This document shows, in pieces, positions 1 to 10,908 of a DNA stretch of 64,000 nucleotides (within the stretch, counting starts at the first letter, position 1; the number at the start of each line of letters is the position of its first letter). Location of the stretch: the NCBI GenBank assembly GCA_031761405.1, contig JASEVX010000001.1, forward strand, positions 40,903,499 through 40,967,498, in the 5' to 3' direction. A program made the position numbers and the translations under genes. Under the pieces are notes generated by a model. That model was not told the DNA's origin. It saw nothing but the letters and a program-made list of their open reading frames with translations, and made no database searches. Origin of the DNA: Serripes groenlandicus (lineage: Eukaryota > Mollusca > Bivalvia > Cardiida > Cardiidae).

Positions 1-289
1 TTTTGTTATTCCTTCTCTTTGGTTCCATTCTCAGCCCTTTATTTCATAGATAAGATGATTTCAAACAATCAACCTTATAAAATCAAAATTGCGACAAAGA
101 AATTAATAATTATGAATAAATTCATCTTATAAGTCACCAGAACTACCTGACTTGTGGTTTCTGTTCTCAATTCTAGAGCATCAGGTCTGCGATACAGAAC
201 CAACATGGTTCTCTTGTGTTTTCATACCTCTAAATGACAAAGTTTTATTTAGATTTATGGTCAGTCTTGATGTATGGTATAGAAATGTT

Positions 290-1130
290 CAGGTCACATA
301 AAACTCAAAAGTTTGTTTTAAAGATCGAAAGTTCCTCACACACTTTTTAACTTTAACCCTTTGTCCGTCGTGCGTCAACATCTTCATCTCTGTAACCAAT
401 GGGTCAATTGGAAATGAACCTTCACAGAAAGAATCTTCCCAATGTCCTCACTAAAACAGAATTCTGGTTTCCATGGCAACCAAAAAATACTTAATTTTCT
501 CCTCCCAAACTGGTTGGCCGATTTTCAATAATTTTAAAGAAATTATCCTTGGGAGACCATCTATCAGATGCCTCAAAGACATATTGATTGATCAAAAAAT
601 ATGGCCGCCTGTGGGCACGGCTGTTTTGCTATATATTGCTATAGTGAAAACCTTTAAAATCTTCTTCTCCAAAAGTGTCTTTCCTATTTCAAAATATTTT
701 GTAGAAACCCTCTTATCAGATTCCGTCAAGCCATACTGATTGGTTGACAAACATGGTAACCAGGGGGCAGGGCTGTATTTCCTTGTATGACTGTAGTGAA
801 ATCTTAAAAAAATTCTTCTACCAAACGTATTTAGCCGAATCTAAATAATTCTGTAGAAATGTCCCTCTCGTGACCCTGTATCGGATATCATGGCCACCAG
901 GGGAAATGTTCATAGGGTGACCCTCTATCAGATTCCTTCAAGCCATGTTGATTAGTTTAAAACCATGGCTGACCTCTATCAGATTCCTTCAAGCCATGTT
1001 GATTAGTTTAAAACCATGGCTGACCTCTATCAGATTCCTTCAAGCCACGTTGATTAGTTGAAAACCATGACAAGAGTGCGTAGCTGTTTTGCTTTATATG
1101 GCTAGGGTGAAAACCTTAGTGTGCCACATG
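290..1130 (+). repeat. Dispersed repeat Rep-1, copy 1
   Basis: This stretch has the same ordered landmarks as 1500-1970 and 63690-64000: GGGTCAATTGG, TTCTGGTTTCCATGGCAAC, CTTCTTCTCCAAAAG, then a segment like CAAGCCATGTTGATTGGT. Parts are repeated internally (540-620, 690-780, 900-1070). I see no intact coding frame; the short open frames differ between copies. The element class is unknown. Confidence 0.6.
920..1072. repeat. 51-bp tandem repeat, 3 units
   Basis: Three nearly identical units start with CTCTATCAGATTCC at 923, 974 and 1025. The array sits inside Rep-1 copy 1 and is a local expansion of it. Confidence 0.85.
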
Positions 1131-1499
1131 TGATCTCGGCCAACCAGTCAATATCATTTCAAGGCATGTTGGTTGGTAAAAAAAAAATGTTATTATGGTA
1201 GGGATGACAAATCTCGCTGCTAAATTTATGATAGCGATCCAGGGCAATCATGGCCCTCTTGTTTTCACTTTTAGATCGTCTGTTTTTCGAAGAAAAAAAA
1301 AGTCAGGCTATTGTGATATCCTTGGCGTCGTCATAAAGCTTTAACCTTACCTCATAACTCAAACACCGCTAAACATTTTCAGTTACAACTTGTTACACAT
1401 GTTCCAAGGAACAATACACATTTTTATACTAACTCGCATAACTCTTGGCTTAAATAATTATTAAGTAATTCCCTTTTTCGCTTGACTGATTGCTTTAGG

Positions 1500-1970
1500 T
1501 GAGTCTCCTCAGTAACCAGTGGGTCAATTGGGTAAAACTGCACATCAAGCATCCTCTCAATGTACTCTCCAGAATTTCTTCAAATATTTTGGATCCATAT
1601 ATAATTCTGGTTTCCATGGCAACCAAACGAAAACAACTTTAACAATCTTCTTCTCCAAAAGAATCTGGCTGAATTGCCAAATTATTTTGTAGAAATGTTC
1701 CTAGAGTGACCCTCTTTCAGATCATTGAGCCATGTTGATTGGTCGAAAAGCATGGCCTCAGAGGGCGGGGCTGTCTTGCCTTTTATGGCTATAGTGAACA
1801 CTTTGAAAATCTTCTTCTCCAACAGTCTCCGTCCGATTGCAGTTGTGCTCAAGTTATGAAATATTTGCAAATGTTTGCTGCAGAAACATTTCAAGATGAT
1901 TCCATAATGGATTGGGTGATAATTCAGGAGGAACTCGAAGGTTGATAGCTGCTATAGAACATAACTTGAA
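1500..1970 (+). repeat. Dispersed repeat Rep-1, copy 2
   Basis: It repeats the Rep-1 landmarks: GGGTCAATTGGG near 1520, CTGGTTTCCATGGCAACC near 1607, TTCTTCTCCAAAAG near 1648, GAGCCATGTTGATTGGTC near 1727. It is diverged from copy 1 and has no coding frame I trust. Confidence 0.55.
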
Positions 1971-2220
1971 AACTAATTACACCTGTCAGGAAAACCCGCT
2001 TGTCATTTATAAATCTAATTCCAAGTAATTAATATAAGACGCCCTTTCTGTTTATTGATTTAAGATACTCGCAGTCCTAATTATACAAGTTCCTCCATTC
2101 TCTTAACCCTTTCCTATTGTTTTAACATTGCATCAAAAGGATAAATTTCTCTTGATGAGATGACCAAGTTCTCCTTTTGCCACATTTCTTTCAACTCCAT
2201 TAAATAATTATACTTTCATT

Positions 2221-2467
2221 TATCCCTCATATAGACGCTTTCTGACGCCTCTGCAGCAGACGGCTTTTTGAAAACATAGTGACAAAAGAAGAAATTGCAC
2301 AAAACGTGCAATTTCTCCTTTTGCCACAATGTTTTCCACTTTTTGTCATAGGTTATCCATTCAATTATGGAGATTTTCTATTTGTTGACAAAATACGTTC
2401 AAAATATTGCCAGCATTATTTCAAAGTCGTCTTGTGCAGACTTGTCGTATGTGGGAAAAGGTGTAAG
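2221..2467. mobile_element. Family A TTAA-type MITE, degenerate
   Basis: The left end reads like CCCTCATATAGACG followed by GCAGCAGACGGC. The right end reads GTCGTATGTGGGAAAAGG. The centre is a palindrome with loop stem ATTGCACAAAACGTGCAAT. The flanking TTAA is lost. An older fragment of the same family lies at 2612-2665. Confidence 0.65.
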
Positions 2468-3049
2468 AGTGGTGACCAAGATCGGACATTTTGACTTGGG
2501 AGAGACTGTATCTTAATCTGTTCCCACATGCAACTCATATGCTTCAGATGACATCGGAAACATGTATGCACCTTATGGAACTTCTCTGTAAATGAAAACA
2601 TGATTATTGAAGAAACTAGAAAACATTGTGGCGAAAGGAGAAATTTGTCATCATTTTGAAAATCTCGAGACTCTTCTTGATTAGAATCAGTCCATTGGCC
2701 AGTGATATATTTGGGTGGAAAATATGACCAAACCTTTGCAAACCTCGCTATTTTCAGACGTAAAACATGAATTATAATTTTTTTGTGGAAAATCTACCCC
2801 CTTTTTTTTCTTATAGAGAATTATTAGGCAAAACAGTTGAATGAAGAGACAAAAATGCGAAACTTGTATTTTTCTGAAATAATAAGAGTCGTTTTAACCA
2901 ATATTTGTTTACTCGTCACTGATTTATTGAATAGGTCTGAACACATAAATAATTCTATACAGCTCACTTTATTAATTTTGATAGAAAATAGCTTTGGGGA
3001 CAGTATGCAAATACATTTCGTTTTGTTCAATTGTTCAATATCTATATGG

Positions 3050-3337
3050 TTGATTGATTGATTGATTGATTGGGGTTTAACGCCGAATTTAACAATTTTT
3101 CAGTCATATCACGGCGGCTCTATCTTTATGGAAGACTGGTGCAGTGGTAAAGCATCGGTCTCTCTTACCAAATGTCCGGGGTTCGAATCCCGTGATGTGC
3201 GGGCTCTGCGTTCTTGATTTTTCCACACAAACGGCGCGAATACTCTGGTTATGTTTCCTGGAAGCAGACATCGAGCGTTATTAGTATAAGCTGAAAGCTT
3301 GTTTCACAATCGATGTAAAATTAAAAAAAAAAAATAA
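3050..3337 (+). mobile_element. tRNA-derived SINE joined to an inverted SINE tail
   Basis: From about 3117 a tRNA-like head is visible: an A box at TGGTGCAGTGGTAAAGC and a B box at GGTTCGAATCCC. A roughly 130-bp body and a poly(A) run ending near 3335 follow. The preceding 3050-3116 (TTTAACGCCG and TCATATCACGGCG) is the 3' tail of a different SINE on the minus strand, with a TTGA microsatellite at its end. It is too long and wrongly shaped for a tRNA gene. Confidence 0.75.
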
Positions 3338-3733
3338 CTACATCTTCATATTTACCAGACTTTTTCGCAAAAGTTTCAAGCTCTTTTTGTTTTCAAAAAC
3401 CGTTTGCTGCAGATGCGTCAACATTAGGAAAAGGGCTATATACAGTATATAGCCAAAACACGACAGTCCTTGTATAATATACAACACAATTTACCCCTAC
3501 TCCGAATGTTTAATAAGGATGATTTTCTACTATACATAACGCTAAGAAAATTGCCAATCAGTTCACTTATGTAGAGAAGAATTCACGTGTTGTGACTACA
3601 AGTTAATTTTGTAGCGTGGAAGATTTTGACGGAAGTGATTTGCTTGAGAAATGGAGCTGTAAATTACAAATTACTTTCCTTTTTCGTTTCTGGTTTAGCG
3701 ACGATTTACATATGACACACGAACACTGGAAAC

Positions 3734-3955
3734 TCTTGAAACCCTTTCCCACATACGACAAATCTGTTGCAGACGACTTCGAAAAGATCAAGGCTACTCT
3801 CTACGAATAAAACTATAATTATTGAATAAAAATAAAAGCATATTAGCAAAAGGAGAAATTAATCATCTTGAGCAATTTCTACTTTTGCCTCAATAATTTA
3901 AAAAGACGTCTGTTGCAGAAGCGTTAAAATACGTATGGATGTGGGGAAGGTTTAA
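3734..3955. mobile_element. Family A MITE abutting the next copy
   Basis: The left end CCCTTTCCCACATACGAC and right end GTGGGGAAGGTTTAA are family A termini. The palindromic core has decayed. The right TTAA (3952-3955) is also the left TTAA of the next element, so the two lie end to end. Confidence 0.75.
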
Positions 3956-4181
3956 CCCTTTCCCTCATACGACAATTCTGCAGCGGACGACTTTTAACAT
4001 ATTTTGTCAAAACATAGGAAATCTCCATAATTGAATGGATAACCTATGACAAAAAGTGGAAAACATTGTGGCAAAAGGAGAAATTGCACGTTTTGTGCAA
4101 TTTCTTCTTTTGTCACTATGTATTCAAAAAGTCGTCTGCTGCTATTGCGTCAAAATGCGTCTGCAGGTGGGAAAGGGTTAA
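3952..4181. mobile_element. Family A TTAA-type MITE, complete
   Basis: It is bounded by TTAA on both sides, with inverted ends CCCTTTCCC and GGGAAAGGG, then GCAGACGACTTTT-like subterminal inverted repeats. The core is a long palindrome with stem ATTGCAC / GTGCAAT. It has no coding capacity. TTAA target sites with CCC...GGG ends are typical of piggyBac-type elements; that assignment is inference. Confidence 0.85.
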
Positions 4182-4715
4182 TATATTCCCTTTGTACACA
4201 CGACTGTTGTCGATTCAGCAGCTGATGGCGTTAGAAAACACTCTGGGAAAAGAGGATTGTTTATTTATATGAGCATTTCCACCTTCTAGTATGCTTAAGA
4301 GTTATATTTGCATTTGTTCAAATAATTATTGCTTGAACTGTTTTCATCGTGTCTTAAATTCAGTCATCTGTTAACATTTTCTTAACTGTGAAGTCGGAAA
4401 ATGTTGACGTAAATCCTTGATTAAGGACATAATGACTGATAGAGAAATCTATCTTTTTGAATATGTTTTCTCTTTTTAAAATCGCCTGTTAAAGAATGAT
4501 GTTTACCTGGAACAAGCAGACTTGCAATTGTTTAACAGAAGCTCTTATACCTTGAACATATACAACCAACGACTCCATAAACTTGTAACCGCTGGCATAT
4601 TGTTGCGACCCATCCAGGAGATTATCTTCTGACAGAACAAAATTGACAAAGCTGAATATGATCTTGATGCAAGCTACTTACTATGCACGTATTTAGCTAA
4701 CCTTTGCATGCACTT

Positions 4716-4905
4716 GCTAGTACTTGAGATATCCTCTACGGCAGCATCGGCGTGAGAGAGAACTTAAATCCCAGTCCAGCATCGGCACTTGCATCACAAG
4801 AGCGAGTTTCGCTAGTACTTGAGATATCCTCTACGGCAGCATCGGCGTGAGAGAGAACTTAAATCCCAGTCCAGCATCGGCACTTGCATCACAAAAGCGA
4901 GTTTC
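4716..4905. repeat. 95-bp tandem duplication
   Basis: Two nearly identical 95-bp units start at GCTAGTACTTGAGATATCC (4716 and 4811). The duplication lies immediately upstream of the SINE with the triplicated head. Confidence 0.9.
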
Positions 4906-4918
4906 GCACACCTTCGTA

Positions 4919-5265
4919 GTTCCTACCGCCTCGGTTGTGTAGTGGTAGAGTGGCCGCCCTCGAGTGTGGGCGGTGTAGTGATAGAGTGGCCGCCCTCGAG
5001 TGTGGGCGGTGTAGTGGTAGAGTGGCCGCCTCGAGTGTTGGCGGTCGCGGGTTCGATCACCGGCCGGGTCATACCAAATACTTACACAAATCATATAAAT
5101 GGCTGCCCCCCGTGTCGCTCAGGGTTGCGGGGTTAGCATACGACTGACTGACTGGTGTCCGGATAAATGGACCAGTAGTACTAGTAACTTACCAAGGAAA
5201 CGCCGTGATATAACTGAAATAATATTGAAAACAGCGTAAAGCACCAACCATCTATGTAGTTCCTG
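4919..5265 (+). mobile_element. tRNA-derived SINE (family 1) with triplicated head
   Basis: The A-box-containing head, GTGTAGTGGTAGAGTGGCCG, occurs three times in tandem with about 50-bp spacing (from about 4935, 4970 and 5009). A single B box, GCGGGTTCGATCACC, follows. The body GTGTCCGGATAAATGGACC and GGAAACGCCGTGATATAAC recurs at 5820-6023 (minus), 19160-19395, 42795-42935 (minus) and 54260-54415. Confidence 0.8.
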
Positions 5266-5517
5266 GACCCTGACCTTTGTACATAATACGAGCCCGCACT
5301 TGGGGAAACGAATAAGTGAACAGTGTAAATTTTTGATCAGACCGTGCGGATTCAAATGGTGATCCGGTATATATTTATTGTGAAAGACATTAACAAATCA
5401 TTATAACTGTTGTTTACCTCCTATGGATATTTTCGTAAAGAGCGCTTTGAAATTTGATAGAAACCTTGACATAATATCAAGCAATACGACCTCCGTAGCT
5501 TGGTAAACAACAACGCT

Positions 5518-5735
5518 CTAACTCTTTCAGCGCCAAAGGCAATATCGAGCTTTTTGCAAACAATACTGATTCAGGTGAGTCAGCTCGTAACGAGCTGTCT
5601 CACCTGAAATCAGCATTGTTTGCCTTGTAGTTAGTTATCCAAATATTACGAAACTCTTATAACATATGAACTAGAGTCGCCCGAATTTGAACATGGAAGA
5701 GTCTACTTTAAACAATTCGGCGCTGAAAGAGCTAA
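5518..5735. mobile_element. Family B palindromic MITE, CTAA on both sides
   Basis: Inverted ends CTCTTTCAGCGCC and GGCGCTGAAAGAG enclose a central palindrome (AGCTCGTAACGAGCT). The flanking tetramer is CTAA at both ends, whereas copy 2 at 6024 has TTAA. There is no coding frame. Confidence 0.8.
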
Positions 5736-5819
5736 GAAGATACGCAGAATGTCTAGAATATACTTGCCTTCCGAAAGGTGACATAGAATGTCATGGACCG
5801 TGTCACCGAGAAAACCGTC

Positions 5820-6023
5820 ATTCATTTTGTGTTGTATGGTTTACACCGTTTTCATTTTTATTTAAATTTTATCACGGCGTTTCCTAGGAAATACCAGTAC
5901 TGCTGTTCAACTTATCCTGACACCAGCGTGTCACCCGTTATGCTTACCCCGTTTCCCCGAGTCCTTGGTATGACCGAGCCGGCGACCTCCCGTACCCGGC
6001 ATGGACGCTTTACCACCGAGGTA
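5820..6023 (-). mobile_element. SINE family 1, minus strand
   Basis: The reverse complement starts with ACCTCGGTGGTAAAGCGTCC (A-box region). It continues through a poor B box, GGCTCGGTCATACC, into the family 1 body ending GGAAACGCCGTGATA. It lies directly between two family B MITEs. Confidence 0.7.
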
Positions 6024-6251
6024 TTAACTCTTTCAGCGCCAAAGGCAATATTGAGCTTTTTGCAAACAACACTGATTCAGGTGGGTCAGCTCGTAACGAG
6101 CTGTCTCACCTGAAATCAGCATTGTTTGCCTTGTAGTTATCCAAACATTCCAAAAGTCTTATAAGTTATAAGTTATAACATATGAAATAGAGTCGCCCGA
6201 CTTTGAACATGGAAGAGTCCACGTCAAACAATTCGGCGCTGAAAGAGTTAA
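6024..6251. mobile_element. Family B palindromic MITE with TTAA duplication
   Basis: TTAA at 6024-6027 and 6248-6251 bounds inverted ends CTCTTTCAGCGCC / GGCGCTGAAAGAG. It is highly similar to 5518-5735 throughout, including the AGCTCGTAACGAGCT centre. Confidence 0.85.
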
Positions 6252-6815
6252 CACACATATTATAAACACTTATAATCTGTATTTTCTTCAATAAAGTATA
6301 TTACAATGGTATCCGGACATTATCCCCTTCGCTAAAATACTACATATGCGGATTTTTTCACATGGCGGACATTATCTCCTTCATCATTTTGTGCATGGCA
6401 GACATTAACCCCTTCATCATTCATAACATGTCGGACATACGCCCCTTCATATAGCAGAGAGATAAACATGTATATGACTGATAAACAGCATATATATACA
6501 TGAAGGTGTCACACACACACACATCCTGTTGTAAGCGATGCTGCTGTTCCCTCAGCCCACATTGCCACAGTTATAATAACCACTCGACATATATCTCGCA
6601 ATTGCAATGACAATGAAACAGTAAGATATGTACAGCACAATCACACCGACATGTCACTAGAACAGTAAACACTATGCGACATGTCGGCGAAAACGGACCA
6701 TGCGTCGTAGCAGCACGGCGGGAAAGATGAGAAGCGCCACCTGAGAAGTAACTTACTTATATGTAATGTTTGTAATTATTATAGAAACCAATTGATCTGT
6801 TTGAGCATAAGTTTT
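6252..6815. other. Non-coding stretch
   Basis: No gene seen. A short degenerate repeat of GGCGGACATTATC... CCCCTTCATCAT type lies at 6310-6450, with a short (CA) run near 6508-6524. Confidence 0.5.
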
Positions 6816-7135
6816 CTAGATTCTATAGGCCCGTTTGGTAGTGTTCAATTTATCGTGTACAAGCATCTGACGGGTACAGATACATTCAATAACAGAGTTA
6901 GATACAAGTGAGTTAGGGTGCGATACCCTAGCTCTTTCCGAAAAGACCCATTGGTTCTTTAACGTGTTCAGTGTATAGCACTTACACATGGGAGGCACAT
7001 TTTCCTGGAAAGGACCAATACTTGACCTCTAGTTGAGTTGGAGACACTTAAAGCACCACAGAAAATCAAGAACCCAGACCTCTAGATTGACAGTCCAGCG
7101 TGTTAACCACTACACCATCAGGCCACTCCTATATA
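6816..7135 (-). mobile_element. tRNA-derived SINE (family 2), minus strand
   Basis: The reverse complement begins with GTGTAGTGGTTAACACGCTG (A box), then GGTCTGGGTTCTTGA at the B-box position. A roughly 200-bp body follows, including GTGCTATACACTGAACACG. The open frame at 6816-6998 is part of this body and is not a gene. Confidence 0.65.
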
Positions 7136-7634
7136 CATGTAGTCTATTCTCGGTCATAACCATACTGAAAGAACGTCCTTGATACTTTTACGATTAGATT
7201 GCGAAGAGGGAAACTCGTCACCCGGCTGTGCGGCTGTGGTCTTTCATAGTAACAAAATCCCGAATGTCGCTGTTTCCGTGACGTGTGACCCATACTATGT
7301 TCTGTATATACCAACACGTATTTTGATGTTGTGTTACGTCTTTATTGGAACGTACATCATCACACTGTGTATTTTGTGTCTTCTCTCGATTGTCCAACAT
7401 TTTGCTATTTACTCTTTTAATTAGAGAAGACAAGGGAAAAAAGAGATTTAAATATACTAGATGTTCTCCCCTTTTCAATTAAGTTGCGAGCTGTTTTAAC
7501 ATTTGATTGTTTGCGTCAATTTATATGGACAAAACAAACGAAATTATATTTATTTTCCATAAATAAATCTGTAGATTGTTGAGAGCATCCCTCCAGCGGA
7601 CGCGCACACATTCAAATTGATTGTTTAACTCTTT
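7136..7634. other. Non-coding stretch
   Basis: I see no gene, repeat or structured element. The short open frames here resemble nothing I know. Confidence 0.4.
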
Positions 7635-7683
7635 CAGTGCCAAAGGCAATTTTGAGGTTTTTGAAACAATACAGATTCAGGGG
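7627..7683. mobile_element. Family B MITE, left-end fragment
   Basis: TTTAACTCTTTCAGTGCC and the following 40 bp match the left half of family B (compare 5518). The match stops near 7683, where the large inverted-repeat element begins. The right half of the MITE is not found beyond 12306. Confidence 0.7.
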
Positions 7684-8015
7684 AGTGGGGCGGCTAAGCA
7701 TAAAATCGTGCACTTTGGGTTAAAAGCATGTAACTTGGCACACATATAAAACATCCCCTACTGATTATTTTTAGATATGGACCCAAGTCAGCAGCGCCCC
7801 TTGGTGACCGTGGCGGCCATTTTTCAAGATGGCCGCCAAAATGGCCGACCATTTCTTCAAATGCTTTTATCTTTGTAACGATATGTAGTAGACTCATATT
7901 CTTGGTGTCTAAATGTACAGATTTCAGGCCAAGGAAGCCATTGGGCACACAAAGAGTTTTGATATATAAAGTATTTTGATTTAGAAATAACTTTTATATC
8001 ATTTAAAATTGCCAT
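7684..8015 (+). repeat. Left terminal inverted repeat of the large element
   Basis: It matches 11983-12306 in reverse complement, from the outer AGTGGG through ATAACTTTTATATCATTT. A short palindrome, GGCGGCCAT ... ATGGCCGCC, lies at 7813-7838. The open frame on the minus strand here is a by-product of the repeat. Confidence 0.85.
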
Positions 8016-8289
8016 TTTGTGATTAAAGAGTATGTAGTTCTTTATTTCAAACAATGTAGCTTTCAACCACAACACATGTATTCGAGTAAGCTTTCTTACT
8101 TAACGACCGTCATTCAACATGGGGCATAAGGCTGCAACGGTATTCTCTCATCGGGTCGTGTTTAAACCATTCCATGTTGTTTTAACCCTTACCTATATTT
8201 TGCCCAGTATCATGCCAAGTGATTGGCAAACCTGTACAAACGTGCACAACTCTCATAGAAGGACCAGGAAGAGAGTTCAGAAAAGGTGC

Positions 8290-9394
8290 TACACGGCATA
8301 GCTTTCGCTGAATTGGTTTCATATATTGAAACCTATAGGGGTAAATAAGCTTGGTTTGGATCAGGTGCAACGTCATACAACTAGGCTCAATGATCAGATA
8401 CTGGCTGCCATTCCAGATCTGAGATCGCAGACTGAAGGCAGGGACATATTGGAACAGCTCTCAAACAAGCATGCAATGATCATTGTGATTCTGATGTCCT
8501 AATTCTGGCAAAGGCATCCAAAATAATTCACGAGATGTCTTTAAATTGGCACAGTCCTTCAATGGACATTTTCCTGTTGACTGTCAGGAAAAAGCTGTGC
8601 CTCGGTCTTTCGCTGCATTAGTGAACATGTTACTGACTGGACCCAATATCAAAGATCAATGTGCTGAAGAGAAGCCCATATCATATGGAGCCAAAACTAT
8701 CTCACAATTGATTGTGTTTAATAGTATTAGATCATCCAAATACCATGCTTCATCAAACCAACATTGGGCTGTGCATTTCTTATGACCATTTACTTGGAAT
8801 TTCTACTGACATAGCCAACAAAGTGTGTGCCATGTATGACGAGGAAGGAGTGGTGTGTCCCCCGAAACTTGCCAGGAACATTTTCACGGTAGCAGCAGTT
8901 GATAATATTGATCCGCAACAGCAAGAGATTCCTTTCACGGAACAGGCATATCCTTAATGCAACCACCTTCAGAGCAACATAATGGAACACCACATGTTAT
9001 TCCAGTCATTAATGAGAACTCTGAGATGACAAAAAGAATACAGGCACGTCCTGCAGCATATACAAATGTGCCGCCAGTTGCCATGATCAGACCAGATCCT
9101 GCTGTTCCTAAATTAAATGGACCAGTCAAGCCAGATAATCTTATTGCAGCAGTTGCACCATCACACAACAATGTCTGGTTGGAGTATATGAGGCGACTGC
9201 TCAGTAATCAGGAGCTGATCAATGAAGATTTTGTCTCATGGTCTGCATACCATGCTTCCATACAGCAGGTTGTAACAGCTCCTAGAACAGTTGTGGCCCT
9301 CAAGCCCCTGTTCCTTGAGTGCGCACATTCGGTAACCATGATAAAACACTCGCTAAATGAAGTTAAGGCTGCAACAGAATACCTCAACCCTTGA
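8290..9394 (+). pseudogene. Decayed element protein, N-terminal third
   Basis: Scattered frames from about 8290 hold recognisable pieces: GRDILEQL-like and ILAKASKIIHE near 8430-8540, then FAALVNMLLTGPNIK in the frame from 8546. A frameshift near 8760 leads to NIGLCISYDHLLGISTDIA and EEGVVCPPKL followed by AVDNID (8755-8957). A second shift or stop near 8957 gives the frame from 8957: YTNVPPVAM near its residue 33, SWSAYHASIQQV near 95, AHSVTMIKHSLNEVKAA near 122. It ends in TGA at 9392-9394. These motifs are characteristic of the uncharacterised repeated protein of this element; their function is unknown. At least two frame breaks and one nonsense codon make it a pseudogene. Confidence 0.75.
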
Positions 9395-10160
9395 CAAATT
9401 CCAGTTCTAGTAATGGATCAACCACTGTTTGCAATTGCAGAAAAAACAATACAGTGGAGCTTTACTGCAACACATGGAGAAGATAAATATCTTATGATGG
9501 CTGGTGGATCACACATAGAGATGACAGCATGCAAGGTCATTGGCGACTGGCTTGATGGAAGTGGTTGGACAACTGCCATCTTTAATGCCGGGTTTGTAAC
9601 TAGTGGAGTCGCTCGCTCCCGGTTGAAAGCCACACATGTAACCAGGACAAGGCATGCTCATCAGATAACAGCTACTAACCTCTCTTTCCTGCAGCATGAT
9701 GCCTACGACAGATACAAAGAAACTCTGCTAGCGGGAGAGAATTTATTGAATTTCACATACTGTTGAAGCAATATGAGAGCAGAGCAACCACAGTTAAAAT
9801 ATTGGTCCGTTGTGTTTGAAATGGAACTTTGTATATTTCAGATCTACGAAACAATCAGGACAGGAAATTTTCTGAGCTACAGGGAATCACTTGCAATGTT
9901 CAGTCCATCGGTATTTAGCTTTGACCATATCAACTATGCTAGATGACTCTCGGTGCATATCAGAGACATGTACTCTCTGTCAGAAATGCACCCCGCCATC
10001 TACCAAGAGCTTGTCGCAGGAAGGTTCGTTGTACACAAAACAAACCGTCCATTCTCTGCCATGGCACTCGATCAAGCCCACGAACAGGCAAATGCCAATG
10101 TGAAAGATAATGGTGGGGCTGTGGGCTTGACTGACAACCCAAATGCGCTACAACGCTAGA
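9395..10160 (+). pseudogene. Decayed element protein, central region
   Basis: The frame continues in phase across the TGA at 9392 (probably a former GGA Gly), through QIPVLVMDQPLFAIAEK and GGSHIEMTACKVIGDWLDGS to THVTRTRHAHQITA. It breaks near 9760. A piece reading MRAEQPQFKYWSVVFEMEL-like follows at 9773-9940. Then comes VHIRDMYSLSEMHPAIYQEL with AMALDQAHEQANANV and GGAVGLTDNPNALQR up to TAG at 10157, probably a former TGG Trp. The DQAHEQ...VK..GGAVGLT block is one of the most conserved signatures of the family. Function is unknown. Confidence 0.75.
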
Positions 10161-10908
10161 TGCGTGCAGGCCACAAAATATCAAGAATGGTGGCAGAGTT
10201 TAAAGATGGCACCATTCATAGTTCAACTAAACACCATTAACAAACTACAGCTGTTCAAACCTCATTTGCCAAGGAAGTGAATGCTTTTGTTGAGGTCTTT
10301 GAAGAAAATTGAAATCTTTTCAAAGAGGACCAGTGGTGACTTACTTACACTGGACACAAAGATTATGTTGGACTCTTAGGTCCCAGTTTGCAACAATGAA
10401 GGAAGACTTTTTCCTGTTTTCCAGAGTATACGTTACATGCCAATCGAGGGACGGGAATCTTGAAGACTTTTTCAAACACGAAAATCAGCCATGGCCTCCA
10501 GCACTCTCGAAAGGTGGGGCACTGAGATCTGGAAACAAGGCAGACTTACTTGAAGACATTGAAGCTCTGGCACGACCAGTGGACGCAAACCCAAAAGTTG
10601 CTGCAAGGATACAGGATGGTGCAGTTATAGTTCAAATGTTGTCCCCAAGAAACCCACAAACATTTGAATACTATTCCAAAACAGTATTCATGCCATACAT
10701 TGAGCAACAGCTGGAACATGCCGATAGGATTGATATAGTGTGGGATGATTACACCCAAGGCAGCCTGAAGGCAACAACCAGAGACAAGAGAGGTAAGGGG
10801 GATAGGAGGATAGTGGAGCTTTCATCAAAGATGCCAAGTAACTGGAAAAGCTTCTTTCGTGTTAATGAGAACAAGACAGAATTGTTTCACCTGTTGGCAG
10901 AATAGGCT
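10161..10908 (+). pseudogene. Decayed element protein, PIN/FEN-like N region
   Basis: After a degraded stretch to about 10390, one frame runs to TAG at 10903-10905. It carries FSRVYVTCQSRDGNLEDFF (about residues 38-57 of the 10309 frame) and then GAVIVQMLSPRNPQTFEYY. Next come FMPYIEQQL, RIDIVWDDY and GSLKATTRDKRGKG. A hydrophobic strand with VWD followed by LK..TR..RG resembles the N part of XPG/FEN-type PIN nucleases (F/VDG...LK....R). That likeness is inference and would need a profile comparison. Confidence 0.65.

Noticed and set aside
3130..3200. Functional tRNA gene
   Set aside because: A and B boxes are present, but they are followed by a roughly 130-bp body and a poly(A) tail; it is a SINE.
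4819..5147. Overlapping open frames of 105, 87 and 70 codons
   Set aside because: They arise from the 95-bp duplication and the triplicated SINE head.
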